Shown: in pieces, positions 19,202-31,306 of the stretch | Layout: every line of letters begins with the position of its first letter | How positions within the stretch are numbered: position 1 is the first letter of the stretch | Source of the DNA: Volutella citrinella | Lineage: Eukaryota; Ascomycota; Sordariomycetes; Hypocreales; Nectriaceae | Reading direction: 5' to 3' | DNA length: 64,000 bases | NCBI GenBank assembly: GCA_034401135.1 | Contig: JAWZSP010000007.1 | Coordinates: 1,860,001 to 1,924,000 of the forward strand | Position numbers and translations under genes: made by a program | The notes under the pieces: generated by a model | What the model was told of the DNA's origin: nothing | The model's input: the letters and a program-made list of their open reading frames with translations, nothing else | The model's database searches: none

Positions 19202-22200
19202 CACGACACCTGTACGACGCCGCCAAAGCCTCGCTGCGCGTTCCGACTCTCACTCACAGGGTAAGCCTTGATTATTTCGATCCTGCCACCTGTGTGGCTT
19301 TCTGCCCCTGGTCTCATACGCGTGTCCTGCCCTTGGCGCCGTTGAGTTCTCCTCTCATATATCACTGGCCTGATGCTCCTCCAAAGCACCCGCCAATATC
19401 CAACTAGCTTTCCGTGTAAGCTGACATTTTGTCTTCAGGTGCTCCCGCCTCCTCACAAGACGTCTCCTCGAGCAGGTACTCGACCAGCCAACCCTCGCGA
19501 CCCAATTCCGTCCACAATGCAGCCGATACCAAGGACGGCAAGGGAAACCCCAAGACGCCAACATCCTTGACACCCACGAATTCGGGCCTCGACCCCTTGA
19601 GCACCGTGAGAAGACCTGGCTGCTGAACAATTGTTGGCTTTGAAGCTAACCGGTGTGCGCAGCACATATACCATCGTACCAACAGCAACACTGAGCCAAG
19701 TATTGCTCAGCGCCTCCGCAACTCTGGGCGACCCGGCAGCCCAGCAGCAGAGAACGGCAAACAGAACGCTGAACAGGCCAAGCCAGCGAATGCGCTTCTC
19801 GATATAGGCAAGGAAAGAAGGTATGCAAGCAACTCGTGTAGGTTCTGCTCTGGCGCTAACGAGTGGATGTTGCAGGAAAGGAACGTCTTTTCTCAGCCGA
19901 TTGAGTATGCGAGGCGGCTGGAAAAAGGAAGAAGACATGCAGGATTCTGATTCGGAGCTTGGCGACCTACGAACCGACGGCACCTACGCGCGAGCGCTCA
20001 CCTCCGTCATGGGGGCTGGCGGTGGCTTCATTCCACTCTACAAAGAGCCCCCCCGATACATCAGAGTCAAGGCGCACAACAAGAAGGACCGAGTCTTCAA
20101 CCACATGTTCCTTGCTCAAGAGCTCATGGGAAGTAGCAATAAGAGCGAACAATCCCAGGGGCGCGCTCCGGCGACTGCTGTCGGTAGCAAGATTCTGAAG
20201 GGGGGCGATGCAATCTGGGCCGCTGAGTTCAGTATCGATGGTCGATACTTGGCCGTCGCAGGCAAGGACCATATTGTTCGCATTTTCGCAGTGATATCGA
20301 CACCAGAGGAACGAAAGGCGCACGAAGAAGAGGAAGCTCAGGGCAGCGGTGAAGGCGAGAAGCTGAGCGCACCCGTCTTCCGCACCAAGCCGGTCAGAGA
20401 ATTCAAGGGCCACAGCGGAGAGGTCCTGGCACTGAGCTGGAGTAAAAATAACTTTCTGCTTTCCTCGTCCATGGACAAGACCGTTCGCCTTTGGCATATG
20501 AGCAGGCCCGACTGCCTAAGCACATTTGCCCACAAGGATGTCGTCACATCGATTTCATTCCACCCCAACGACGATCGATTTTTCCTGGCCGGCTCCCTGG
20601 ACTCGCACCTCCGACTTTGGAGCATCCCGGATAAGAACGTGGCGTTTCAAGCCGGTACTGGGGAGTTCATCACCGCGGTTGCATTTTCCCCTGACGGCAA
20701 AATTGCCATCTGTGGCGTCTTGAGTGGCATGTGCTCGTTCTACGCCACTGAAGGCCTCAAACTGAAATATCAAATCCATGTTCGGTCTTCTCGAGGGAAA
20801 AATGCCAAGGGAAGCAAGATTACCGGCATTCGAACGTTAAAAGTCCCGTCAGGCCCAGAGGCCGGAGTGGTCAAAGTTCTGATAAGCTCAAACGACTCTC
20901 GGATCAGAGTTTATAACCTCAATGATAAGGTAGTCCAAGCCAAGTATAAGGGGTTGGAAAACCAGTCAAGCCAGATCAACGCCCGCTTCAGCGATGACGC
21001 AAGCTTTATTGTCTGCGGAAGCGAGGACCGAAAGGCCTATATCTGGAAAATGGGCTCCGATGACAACGACGTGAAGGACAAGCAGCCTTATGAATCCTTT
21101 GACGCCCATCCTGAAGTCGTCACAACCGCGCTGATGGCACCAACAGCCAGCCGACAACTTCTGAGTGCATCGGGGGACCCCATATACGACTTGTGCAACC
21201 CTCCACCTGTGACGCTGCGCAGCCTGGAGGAGAGCAATGTGAGCCAGACAGCGCTCTCGGAGGAAGAAGAGGGATCAGTTGGGGCTAAGAAACCCGAAGA
21301 GAGTCCCGCTTATATCGAACGCTCGAACCACTACGATGGCAACATCATTGTCACAACTGACAGAACTGGCAAAATCAAGGTGTTTCGACAGGACTGCGCT
21401 TATGCCAAGCGACAGCAAGGGCTGTGGGAAACTGGATCCAAGTTCTCAGGCAGGATAGCAGGCGTCGGAAGGAGCGGAAGTATCATGACCAGGACCAGCG
21501 CGGGCAGCCGCATTCACTCGAGGCGCGGCTCGCTCTCCATGAATGGCTCGAACCAAGTCCAGCTTCAACAGGCTTCGGAGATGATCAACAGCTGGAGACA
21601 AGATGTCGATGGCAAGAGGAGCAGCTGGAGCGGAACGCCTGTGCGAGGGGACCGTTCTATGTCCCCAACCAAGACCAGCCGGTCGCCCTTGAACACATCG
21701 GCGGCGAACATTGCCTCGGAGGCACGCAAACAGCCATATGCTTCGAGCCCGGTCATCCGAGGGCAAAACCCAGCCAGCCCCACCAGCAGTGTGGCATCCA
21801 ACTTCACCACTGTCCGGTCACCACCCAAGGGACGAGAGAGCAGGAACAGCATCACCGCCCCCCCGACGCCCAGCTTTAGCCTTATCAGTGCCGATTCGGA
21901 TGGCAAGGGTGACAAGACTGAGGGGAGCTTCTGGAATCTGAATCGGTGGCGGAGTTTGAGGAATTCAACCAGCTTCAGCACAAACGGGGGACTCAATGGA
22001 GCCGAGCAGGGATCGACGTCACCTAGCGGCCATGTTCGCTCTGGTAGCGAATACCTTAGCCCACGGAAGGCTACTGGGCGAAGGAGCCTGGCAATCGGTG
22101 GTCTGGAAAGGAACAAGAACGAAGACATGGTCAATCGCCGGCGGTCAGTTGGTCCTAACATGACATCTGGGCTGGCGCCAAAGGATCGCCAGATTACACG

Positions 22201-22294
22201 GGAATCAGTGTCGGTAGGAACGAAACGGGTTGATTCCGGGGTCGGGCGTATGAGTGCCGAGTCGAGCGATTCTGTGCTCGACCCCCACTATTGA
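19116..22294 (+). CDS. WD40 repeat protein of the WDR44 / yeast YMR102C-Dgr2 type
   Basis: Four exons (19116-19260, 19439-19605, 19663-19820, 19876-22294) give 962 residues. The N-terminal 155 residues are Ser/Arg-rich and disordered. Splicing restores RRKGTSFLSRLSMRGG, the conserved entry to the domain. Residues about 215-600 carry WD repeats such as VREFKGHSGEVLALSW...DKTVRLWHM and HPNDDRFFLAGSLDSHLRLW; the region after is Ser/Pro-rich and low complexity. Similar proteins include animal WDR44 (a Rab11 effector) and the yeast YMR102C/Dgr2 pair, whose role is poorly defined. A trafficking role is therefore only a possibility. The start at 19116 lies 7 nt after an out-of-frame ATG. Confidence 0.88.
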
Positions 22295-23030
22295 TTCTGT
22301 CGTTACCCAAGCGAGAACTGGCGCCAACGAACTATTAGACGGACGTGTAGCGATTCCTGCCGTTTGGGGACTACTACGCATTGCTGGGACGGAGTCAGCG
22401 TTCGTTTATGCAAAAGGTGGGTAAAAGAGAGGGCATCGATTCTTGAAAGGCGTCACACGGAGCAACGACAGCACATATTTTCTTTGTACAATTAGCATTC
22501 CTCTCAATGGCTGGCCTATGGACTTGGATTTGCGGCACGGAGTCGAGCAGCTGGCCAATATACCCAATTCAAATCTAGGGGACGTTTGGATGTTGGAGAG
22601 ATTTACAATAGCACAGCACAGCAAGCACAGCACAGCACAGCACAGCATGGCGTGGCATCTGGCAAGATTGCGTGTCACTGGTATATACAAGGTGTAGCTA
22701 CACAAGCGAAATTTCATTCATGATTGTATACTAAATCTTTGCGCAATTGGTGTATTGGCTTGTTTGTCTGGACGCTCGATTGGGAAGACGGGTCTGTCTT
22801 TATCCGAACGGCTCCATGACGCTCCTCGCCCCAACACTTGGTCTATGGCCCGTGGCGTGGAATCACTACCCTGTGAAAGCACGAAGGCTCAATTCTTCCT
22901 CTGCTTCCCCCCATTTCGCTATAAAGCAACCTGTAGTCGGTGTGTGGTTGGGGCGGTAAAAATAAAAGGATGCCTCGCGGCATTTTGGCAAACGACGCCC
23001 TCAGTCATGTCTGGAAGGAGGCGGCGCCGT
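22295..23030. other. Convergent intergenic region between the WD40 and thioredoxin genes
   Basis: Two 3' ends with a short pentanucleotide repeat (22611-22644). No convincing reading frame. Confidence 0.5.
22611..22644. repeat. Pentanucleotide microsatellite (GCACA)n
   Basis: Two GCACA units, an interrupting GCAA, then four more GCACA units. It lies between convergent 3' ends and is a likely polymorphic marker. Confidence 0.9.
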
Positions 23031-23450
23031 TTAGAAGTTCTCGTCGGTCTTGAGGGCACCGTCGTCCTTCTTAGGCTCGACGGCGGGGGCAGCGACGGGA
23101 GGCTCGGCGGGAGCCTCGCTGGCCTTTGCGGCGTAGACGTCGACGACCTTCTTCAGGGCGGGGGGGTTGGCGCCGTTGACGGTCTCGACCTTGTCGCCAT
23201 TCTCGAAGAAGAAGAAGGCGGGGATGGAGCGGATGCCCAGCTCAAAGGCGAGGTCGGGGACGTCGTCGGTGTCGAACTTGGCAAAGGTGTACTTGTCGTT
23301 GTCCTTGAGGCCGTCGGCGTGCTTGGCGAAGAGGGGGGAGATGGCCTTGCAGGGACCGCACCAGGTGGCATGGGCCTGGAGGGCGACGTAGGGGCTCTCC
23401 TTGAGGAGCTTTTCAAACTCGGCCTTGGTCTTGATCTCGACGACAGACAT
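23031..23450 (-). CDS. Thioredoxin with C-terminal extension
   Basis: Intronless 139-residue protein starting MSVVEIKTKAEFEKLL. It has the thioredoxin fold and the active site WCGPC (residues 31-35), preceded by LQAHAT, plus the cis-proline segment RSIPAFFFF. Its role is disulfide reduction with thioredoxin reductase in the cytosol. A core thioredoxin is about 105 residues; here about 33 extra residues rich in Ala, Pro and Lys/Asp follow (KASEAPAEPPVAAPAVEP), ending DENF. There is no signal peptide or membrane segment. The longer in-frame frame upstream of 23450 is leader sequence with a Ser/Pro/Leu bias and is not included. A run of TATATA lies about 180 bp upstream. Confidence 0.95.
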   Translation of the reverse strand: MSVVEIKTKAEFEKLLKESPYVALQAHATWCGPCKAISPLFAKHADGLKDNDKYTFAKFDTDDVPDLAFELGIRSIPAFFFFENGDKVETVNGANPPALKKVVDVYAAKASEAPAEPPVAAPAVEPKKDDGALKTDENF

Positions 23451-24865
23451 GGTTGCTGGTTGGAGTGGTTTGTTTGAGAGTTTGGTGGGTTGAGGGGTTT
23501 GGGGGCGTATTAGAGTCTGAGAGTGGAGGTTAGATAGAGGCAAAGATGATGGATGTCTTTGGTGATGGTTTCGGAGAGAGAGAATGGATAAGATGGAGTG
23601 GATACAGAGGCAGTAGCAATGGGCGCATATATATATATACCTTGGACTCGGGTTGTACAGGATTGAAGGAGGCAGGGCTGTAAATGGGAAATATGGATTT
23701 GTCAACGGAGAATTGGGCGGGCTCGGATGGGTGGCGCCGAGTATTAGTAGGCGCACCTGTACAACGCCCTACTGGCAGTACCTACTACTTAGCAAACTAT
23801 GACACAATTTGGGGCGGGAATCTTCGAGAGGGAGGGGAGGGGCGGCTGGACACAAGCATTACACATTACAGAAGCAAACAAGCAAAACTGCCGCGGGGCA
23901 CTGATGCGCGCATGCACGAATTGGCGATTCCGACGCACAGATGCGGCTCCCCCCTCCGAGGCTACGAAGGTACCGCTGCTGCGGCTCGTCGCCCTGCGAG
24001 TACCTGCCGTCCCTTGCGAGGTGCTGACAAAACGGTTTGCGCACGCGCCGGGCTAGCCTGGAGTTGGCAGCGAGATCCGCTGCGGCGGTGACGTGCTCAA
24101 GCCAGGGCCCTGCGAGCGTGCGACTGCCGCCCCCCGGCGCGCGGGATGCTGATTTGGAATCAATGGCATGGACATGGATGCTGGTAATTGTTGGGCTTGT
24201 CCTGTTACTGGGCGCGCTTCACGGAGGCAATTTATTAGGAGAGATGATTTATTCCCTGGGAGTGGCAACGGCGCACGGAACGGAGTAGCTTCCTGATGCG
24301 AGATCCAGGTTTAATACTATGTACCTACCTATGTAATAAGGTGCGTGTCCATTTTGGACCCGGTGTCTTTGGCATCTATTAGTCCATACGCGATAGTGGG
24401 ATGCGCAGCAAGGTCCTGAGCAGGCATATGGACCACCATTAATACCACGGGTCTTCAGGTTCCTTTTAGACCGCTAGAATATTCTACCATTTACTCATTT
24501 CATGGTGTGCTCAGAGTTTTGGCTGAGATCTTGTCGCACTCCATCCCCCGACAACCGTCGATGGCGTGGCAGTCGGTGTGGCCGTCTCCAGCTCCAGTGC
24601 TGGATGTACAGTACCTACCTAGGTAATTACATGCTGCAATGTGGCTGTCAACTCAGTCGGCTGTGGCTGGTGGCTGGTGCGCTGCCTCTACCCCTCATTG
24701 GAGTAGGCGGGGCAGTCTACTTTTCACGACATTTTTTATCGATAGCGGGAGGGGCGTCGAAAAAAAATCCCAGAACAGTGGGCAAAACGGAGTGCTGGTC
24801 AGGAATTCCATCCACGACAACCCACAAGATTAGGAGCACCTCCTCCACCTCAATTCAGTTCCGCC
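23451..24865. other. Divergent promoter region between thioredoxin and RRB1
   Basis: The region holds both promoters. Short palindromic TACCTACCTAGGTA-type sequence occurs near 24611 with related copies at about 24320. No supported gene. Confidence 0.5.
23629..23640 (-). promoter_or_regulatory. TATA-like (AT)n run upstream of thioredoxin
   Basis: Six alternating TA pairs lie about 180 bp upstream of the thioredoxin start codon, a plausible TATA element given the gene's expected high expression. Confidence 0.5.
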
Positions 24866-26401
24866 ATGTCGAAGCGCACTGCCGACGCCGACCAGCGCGA
24901 TGCGCCCCTCAAGGGCGGCGATCGCCCCGAGAAGATGGACGTTGACGACAACCAGATGGGCGAGTTCGAGGACGAGTTTGAGGATGAGTTCGAGAGCGAG
25001 GACGAGATCTTTGAAGCTGGTGTTGACGGCCGACCGGATGCCGAGCGAGAAGCCGAGGAGAAGGCAGGTGAGTAGATGCGACGAGCTTGGCCTGCTGCTC
25101 TTGGGGATCATTCAGAAGCCAACGACAAGACTTGTACAGATGCCATGGAGGTCGACCAAGGAACCTTCATCGTCGGCCGAAGCAAGCTGGAGCCCGGACA
25201 GACGCTGGCCCCCGATCTGACGACTTACGAGATGCTTCACAACCTGAGCACGCCCTGGCCGTGTCTGTCTTTTGACATTCTCAAGGATGGCCTAGGCGAC
25301 AACCGAAAGGCATATCCGGCTACCATGTACACCGTGGCGGGTACCCAGGCCGAGAACGCCCGCACCGAGGACAACCAGATCATGGTCATGAAGTTCAGCG
25401 GGCTGAGCAAAATGGACCGTGGAGACGATGACGAGGAGTCCGACGACGACGACGACGAGGACGCCGAACCAATCCTCGAGAGCAAGAGCATCCCGCTCAG
25501 CTCCACCACCAACCGAATCCGATCGCACCAAATCCCCAGCTCGGAGCCTGGCCGCCCGCCAACCACGCTCACGGCGACCATGACCGAGTCCTCCAACGTC
25601 TTTATCCACGACATCACGCCTCACCTGGCCTCCTTCGATACCCCCGGAACCACGATTACGCCCCAGCAGAACAAGCCCATCTCCACAGTGCGGGCGCACA
25701 AGAGCGAGGGCTACGCGCTGGACTGGTCGCCGACGGTGCCTGGCGGCAAGCTCCTGACTGGCGACAACGACGGCCTGATCTACATGACGTCCCGCACCGA
25801 CGGCGGCGGCTGGGTCACGGACAACCGCGCGTTCCGGGGCCACACCAGCAGCGTCGAGGAGCTGCAGTGGTCGCCCTCGGAGCAGTCCGTGTTCGCATCG
25901 GCCTCAAGCGACGGCACCATCCGCGTGTGGGACGTCCGATCCAAGTCTCGCAGCCCCGCCATCACGGTCCAGGTGTCAGACGTTGACGTCAACGTCATGT
26001 CGTGGTCCCGCCAGACGTCGCACCTGCTGGCCTCCGGAGACGACAACGGCGCGTGGGCCGTCTGGGACCTGCGCCAGTGGAAGGCCAACGCCGACAAGCC
26101 CCAGCCGATTGCCAGCTTCAACTTCAACAAGGAGCAGATTACGAGCGTGGAGTGGCACCCGACGGACGACTCCATCGTGGCGGTCGCGGCGGGCGACAAC
26201 ACGGTCACCCTGTGGGATCTGGCCGTGGAGCTGGACGACGAGGAGAGCAGGGACACGGCGGGCGTCAAGGACGTGCCGCCGCAGCTGCTCTTTGTGCACT
26301 ACCTCAAGGACGTGAAGGAGGTGCACTGGCACCCGCAGATCACCGGCAGCTTGGTGGCCACGGGCGAGGAGTTTAGCGTATTCCGGACCATTAGCGTCTG
26401 A
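24866..26401 (+). CDS. RRB1: Ribosome assembly WD40 protein Rrb1/GRWD1
   Basis: Chaperone of ribosomal protein L3 and 60S biogenesis factor, nucleolar. Exons 24866-25067 and 25140-26401 give 487 residues. The N-terminus is acidic (EFEDEFEDEFESEDE), then come the CAF1C/H4-binding-like segment LAPDLTTYEMLHNLSTPWPCLSF and an acidic run (about residues 165-180), and then a WD40 propeller with clear units (GHTSSVEELQWSP, GTIRVWDVRS, TLWDLAVELDDEE). The 72-nt intron starts GTGAGT. Two in-frame acceptors are possible: CAG ending 25139 or CAG ending 25115, differing by eight residues (EANDKTCT). I favour the first because it joins to DAMEVDQGT; the second cannot be excluded. Confidence 0.95.
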
Positions 26402-27427
26402 TGCGCGCGCAGTCCAGGAATAGGAAGTTTTGAACGGGGCGGTGTCGGCGGCCAGCGAGTGCTCATCGTGACTTGGTGGAGACCGGAGGATCGGGTGGGC
26501 ACCGGGGACAAGGGGCCGGCCAAGGGACGGGGGTGGATCACCCTGGAAGAGGGGGGCGGCGCCGAATGTGGGGAGAGCGCGGCCGGCGGACCCCCGACAT
26601 ATTATTTGGATGCCAAATACTACTACTACATACTCTGTAGTGCACGCCATTAGATGAAGAATCATGATAGAAAAAGGGAAACTATTAGGCTAAAAGCTTG
26701 GGGTACATGGTGCCAATACATTGCGCGTCGACACTTATTTGACCATGTGTTAGGGGGTCGACGGGTAAGACAATGTGCAGATCTAGAGGAGGGCGACCCT
26801 GACTCCCGAGGTCCCGAGCCCAAGAGCCAGGCAAGACTGTAGAGTGTCTGTGATAGCTGGCATATGAGTGACATTGACTCTCCTCGACGATGGTGGGCAA
26901 TTGACGCATTGGAGACACTCCAATTGAGTAGTCCATTCCATCAGCCGCCAAGTTTATCGAGCAATAACGGAATGCGAATCCGGCCGTTGGAACATCATTT
27001 CCACTTTAGAGACATCTTCGCTCGCGACATCTACACAACAACACAGGAATGCTGGGTTTCTCAAGGGATCACCCTACCCCGAAGCGGCTGAAGGACCCGT
27101 GTCTACCTCCTTTTCCCGGCGTTTGGGGTACCCGGAATCGCTAAATCAATACGATAATAGAAGTTTTGTATTCACATTTGCTCGCGTTGGGCGCTTCTAG
27201 AATTCCTGTGGTCTCCGGAATCTGTTCATAATGACCATCGCCCCTTGGTCTGGGCCGCCCTGACCGTCCGTGTCCCTTTGCCAGTGTCCTTTTTATTCTA
27301 CGGCCTGTTTCGTGATCTCTCGTCCTTTTCTATTTTGTCATGTGCTGAATGGAATCAACCTGCCGGCCTCAATCGATCCCGATACCACAGCTACGGGCCT
27401 TTCCGGGCTGCTAATCGACCACCAACC
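26402..27427. other. Intergenic region between RRB1 and the glycosyltransferase gene
   Basis: It contains the RRB1 3' end and the promoter of the gene at 27428. No convincing frame or repeat. Confidence 0.5.
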
Positions 27428-29737
27428 ATGGGCCTCCTGGCGTGGCTGAGAAAGAGGTCGCCCTACAAGCCTCTCATCGGGTACAACGATGGAACGGGCG
27501 AGAGCGGCGGCAAAAACGCTGGGGTCACTCGCCGCAGAATGCGCATTCCCTCGCCTAGGACTCTCGCCATGCTTGTGTTGATGTTCATTGTGGTGCCATA
27601 TCTACTCATGTCAATAGCATCTCTCGTAAGTTTTGAAAGCCTTCCGATTCTTATCATACACAGACTTCTACTTCCCTGTTCATTTTAAAATCTTCATTCG
27701 ACGAAGCACCCTCGGTACGAAAATGTTGCTATGCGCAAGGCCAAGGATATGAGGAGTGGCGCATTAGCTTGCTTTGCAGAGTGACTTCTAACCAAGACTC
27801 GATAGGAACGACCGATAAAGAGCGACGGCTCCAGAGACACTCTGGTAGCTGTGATGCCGGATGACCCTCTGACGCTGGATAGAAATATCAGTAATACTGC
27901 GGGAGATGGAGAATCTGAAGAGGCATCCTACGCGACGACACCAGAAGTCCCGCTCGAGAACGGCAACACAGAGACCAAGGAGGAAGTTTATGGTGGAATT
28001 GAGACCAGCGTGGCAGCCAAGCCAGATGCCCAGAAGCAGCCTAACAAAGGAGCGTCTCCCGGTGCGCCAGATCGAATGCCCACATACGAGCTACAGAAGG
28101 GAACTAAGGGAGAACACGGAGCTCCTCATGCGAGCCCCATGTCGGAAGACCAGCTGGAGTACCTGCAGGAAGAAATCGGACAAGAGGCGACCAGCCCGGA
28201 CGACATATACCAGGATTACAAGGTCGATCAACCCGGCCTACCACCTATACCCAATCCTCCAGCGGGCGACCACCGACTGGTCGTCATCCTGCCGGCCGAT
28301 AACCCTGGCGTAGATCTGTGCAAGGTCATTGTCAGTGCCATGGCGCTCGGGTATCCGGCGCCCATCATTGTCAACTTTGGGGCGAAAGTGCCGACCAGAA
28401 TGAATCATCTGGTCAAGATCGCTGGTGTTCTCAAGTACCTCGACCACATGCTGCGCGAGAGCGCGTTCGAGGGGGACCGGATCCGCGAGGACGACCTGGT
28501 TCTCGTCGTGGACGCATACGACGTGTGGTTCCAGCTGCCGCCCGAAGTCCTCATCAAGCGATATCACGAGGCGAACCGGCAGGCTAACCGGCGGCTCGCT
28601 GCACGCTGGGGCAAGGCGGAATCCATGCCCATGCAGCAGACCATCATCGTCGCCGCGCAGAAGAAGTGCTACCCCCCGCCGGAGATGGGCTCGCTCCTCC
28701 ACTGCGACGCGCTCCCGCACAGCCCGGTGCGCGCGGACCTCTACGGCGCCGACACGGACCGGCCAAACCCGGAGGGCGACGTCCATAAGGTGCGGCCCCG
28801 GTTCCTCAACAGCGGCAGCATGATGGGACCCGCGGGCGACATGCAGCGATACTTCCGCCGCGCCCAAAACGTCCTGGACAAGACGGCCGCCGGCGGCCGC
28901 AGCATGCGCAGCGACCAGGGCGTGTTCGGGGAGGTCTTTGGCGAGCAGGAGCTGTACCGGGAACTGCTCCGGGAGCTGCACGGCCAGGGCGCCGGGATGG
29001 CGGACACGGAGGCGACCAGGCTGCTGGCGTACAACTTCGAGTACCACGTCGGGCTCGACTACGCGCAGCAGCTCTTCCTGGCCACCGTCTTCGAGGAGGA
29101 CGACGGGCAGATGGTCGAGCTGGGCAACCAGTCGCACATTGACGGCGAGTCGGCCCGGCTGGGCATCAGCCCGACGCGGCTGCGGGGCGTGCCGGCGGAC
29201 CTCCTCGACGCGGCGAACCCGCTGGGAAGCATCGGGGCCGACCGCCTGGGCTTCACGCCGAGCTGGGACAACATGACGCTGTACGCCGACTTCTTCAGCA
29301 CCGCCGTGCCCGTGGCGCTGCACCACAACGCGTGGGTCGGCGGGCGCAAGGAGCGCCGCACGAGATGGTGGCACAGGCCCTGGTTCTTCCCGCACCTGCG
29401 GCCGCTGCTGGACGCCAACTTTCGCCGGCGCAAGCCCGAGCCCCTCGCCCGGTGCCCCGCGGGGCCGGCACTCGAGGGGTTGGCTACGTACTGGCCGCCC
29501 GCTTCGGAGCGGGAGCGGCGCTGGCCTCGGCGCTTCGACCCGGAGATGGCGACGGCCGGGCTGCCCGAGCTGGACTTTGGGGTCGTCTGCAGGAGCGTCG
29601 ACGAGGCGCCCGGGGGGGACACGCACTGGTGGCATGAGGTGTTCCGGGACGGGCGGGGCGGCGTGGAGATGCCGGAGCGCCGACCGGCTGAGAAACGGGG
29701 GGGGAAACGGGGGGGGAAACGGGGGGGACGAGGTTAG
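27428..29737 (+). CDS. Type II membrane glycosyltransferase, PLOD-like
   Basis: Two exons, 27428-27625 and 27806-29737, with a 180-nt intron (branch TCTAACC) give 709 residues. The N-terminus is cytosolic and basic, then a single membrane helix (about residues 46-66, TLAMLVLMFIVVPYLLMSI), a disordered stem (about 80-215), then a luminal catalytic domain. The domain has VILPADNPGVDLCKVIVSA, MNHLVKIAGVLKYLDHM and the metal-binding DAYD (Asp302, Asp305) in VLVVDAYDVWF, as in the glycosyltransferase half of procollagen lysyl hydroxylases. Fungal members are Golgi proteins of unknown acceptor. The C-terminus ends in KRGGKRGGKRGGRG, encoded by a 12-nt repeat rich in G. The exon 1/2 join SIASL-ERPIKSDG is phase 0. 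Confidence 0.87.
29690..29730. repeat. 12-nt G-rich tandem repeat encoding KRGG
   Basis: Three near-identical units of AAA CGG GGG GGG lie just before the stop of the glycosyltransferase gene. The G8 runs are prone to polymerase slippage, so frame at the very C-terminus may vary between strains or be a sequencing artefact. Confidence 0.85.
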
Positions 29738-30464
29738 AGGTTGAGGGTCGGTTTTCTGCATACAATAGTCGTTCCAAGTTTTGTATCCAATAGTTGTTCC
29801 AAGGGTCTCGGAATTTCATCTACTACAGCATAGCAGACGGTTAATTATCCTTGCACAAACCTAGGGATCCAAAGTCTGACAACACTGTTGCAAACGGATC
29901 GGGGTGGATTCCGAGTGAAGCTGCCGGGCCATGGTGAGCCGTGTTTGTTTTGGCTGTGTGTGAGAGCGAATTTCAGACACTCAACGTCGCAACTGTCCCG
30001 ATTATGGGGAAATTGCAATGGAGACGACTCCGGGATGCTTTGACGATGAGAGTCCGCAGCTGGAGTGGGTTCTGCCGGACTTTGCGATTCACCGTCACCT
30101 GCTCATAGCATGGAGCCATGATATTTTCCCCAAACCCTCATGGATTCCACGTTCCTTCCAGGAATTGGCACCTCCATTATTGCCTGTCATCCCTAACTAC
30201 TAGTACTCGTCTAAAATACGGGACGGCAACAACCAAGGGATATGCGAGTGCGAGGGAGAGCCAAACGTCGTAGACCGTGCTCTGCGGGTGGAACCGGGAG
30301 GCGTGCACCACGTGAAGGTCTGACTCCTCCAGCGACCGTGTTAGCGTCCGTCTGTGCCTGCGCTGCGGACTTTTGGCGAGGAATAAAATAACAGGAATGG
30401 CCTCAGGGTGCGCTGGTGAAGAATCTCAATTTCGCGACAGTGACAGAAGACCCAATTCTCCATC
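29738..30464. other. Intergenic region upstream of the membrane-anchored orphan
   Basis: 3' end of the glycosyltransferase gene and promoter of the next. No supported feature. Confidence 0.5.
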
Positions 30465-31306
30465 ATGGCCGTCCGCAGGATCATCGCCACCTCCGTTGTG
30501 GCCAGTCTAACAGCCGCCGGCGCCTATAGCTTCGCCGTCCAGCGCCGAGTGGCCCCCGTCGACCCCAAGCGCCTGACATGCCGCGACACAGTGACGGATG
30601 CGTTTCGGTTCGCGCCGTCGGTCGAGCACGTCACCAACGGCAGAAACAAGAACGCCATCGTCGACTCTCTCTTCATCGACCTTGACCTCCCGGCCCAGCA
30701 CCGCCGCCTCACCGATGAGGCCCTGCTGGCCCGGTTCGTTAGGGGCTTCTTTGGCGGGCTGGTCATCGGGCCCGAGAGGATGGCGCTCCAGATTGTGCGG
30801 CGAGAGCTGACGAGCTTCTCCAGTAAGTGCGATGCCTTGTTGAACTGGCTAGAGGCAAGATGGGATTCTAACAAGTGTCAACAGCGCTTCAACATGTGTC
30901 TGCCCGGAACATCTGGTCGACAGAGGACCTTCAGGATGACCAGCTGCCAGCTCTCTACACCAAGGTCATTGGGGTTTTCCAAGTCGTCGACAAGCAATTG
31001 AGCCAGCACAGCGCGGGGGATGCCTCGGAGCAGCCCACGGAGAGCTACGTCGACTTTGCATTCGGGTGCGACAAGAGCTGGTTTTCCGGCGTTCACCGAT
31101 TCTCCGTGGTGAGGATCCCCGACCAAGATGCGGGCCGTGAGTCTGCCGTCCAGATCCATTGCCAGTCCATCACTTGCAATCCATCCAAGGAACAGCCCAT
31201 GGATGCGCCCATCATGTATGCGTTCCACAAGATTTATTCCCAGCTCTTGTTCCGAGAGTCAATAGCGGGGTTGATGAAGCTGTTCAAGACTGAGTCAACG
31301 GAGTGA
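30465..31306 (+). CDS. Membrane-anchored conserved orphan protein
   Basis: Exons 30465-30822 and 30885-31306 (intron 62 nt, branch TTCTAACA) give 259 residues. A hydrophobic stretch at residues 5-25 (IIATSVVASLTAAGAYSFAV) is either an N-terminal anchor or a signal peptide. The middle has ARFVRGFFGGLVIGPERMALQIV, an amphipathic segment that could sit on a membrane surface. The C-terminal part contains SYVDFAFGCDKSWFSGVHRFSVV and four Cys in all. I do not recognise the family. It looks structured and intact and has a standard intron, so it is a real gene. It converges with xanA. Confidence 0.78.

Noticed and set aside
24300..24630. TACCTACCTAGGTA-like palindromes as a possible element
   Set aside because: Such short palindromes are frequent in sordariomycete intergenic DNA, and no spacing or conserved block supports a function.
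28238..29761. 507-codon open frame on the - strand over the glycosyltransferase
   Set aside because: It is the antisense shadow of a GC-rich gene; the + strand frame has the membrane helix and the DAYD motif, and the antisense translation is low complexity.
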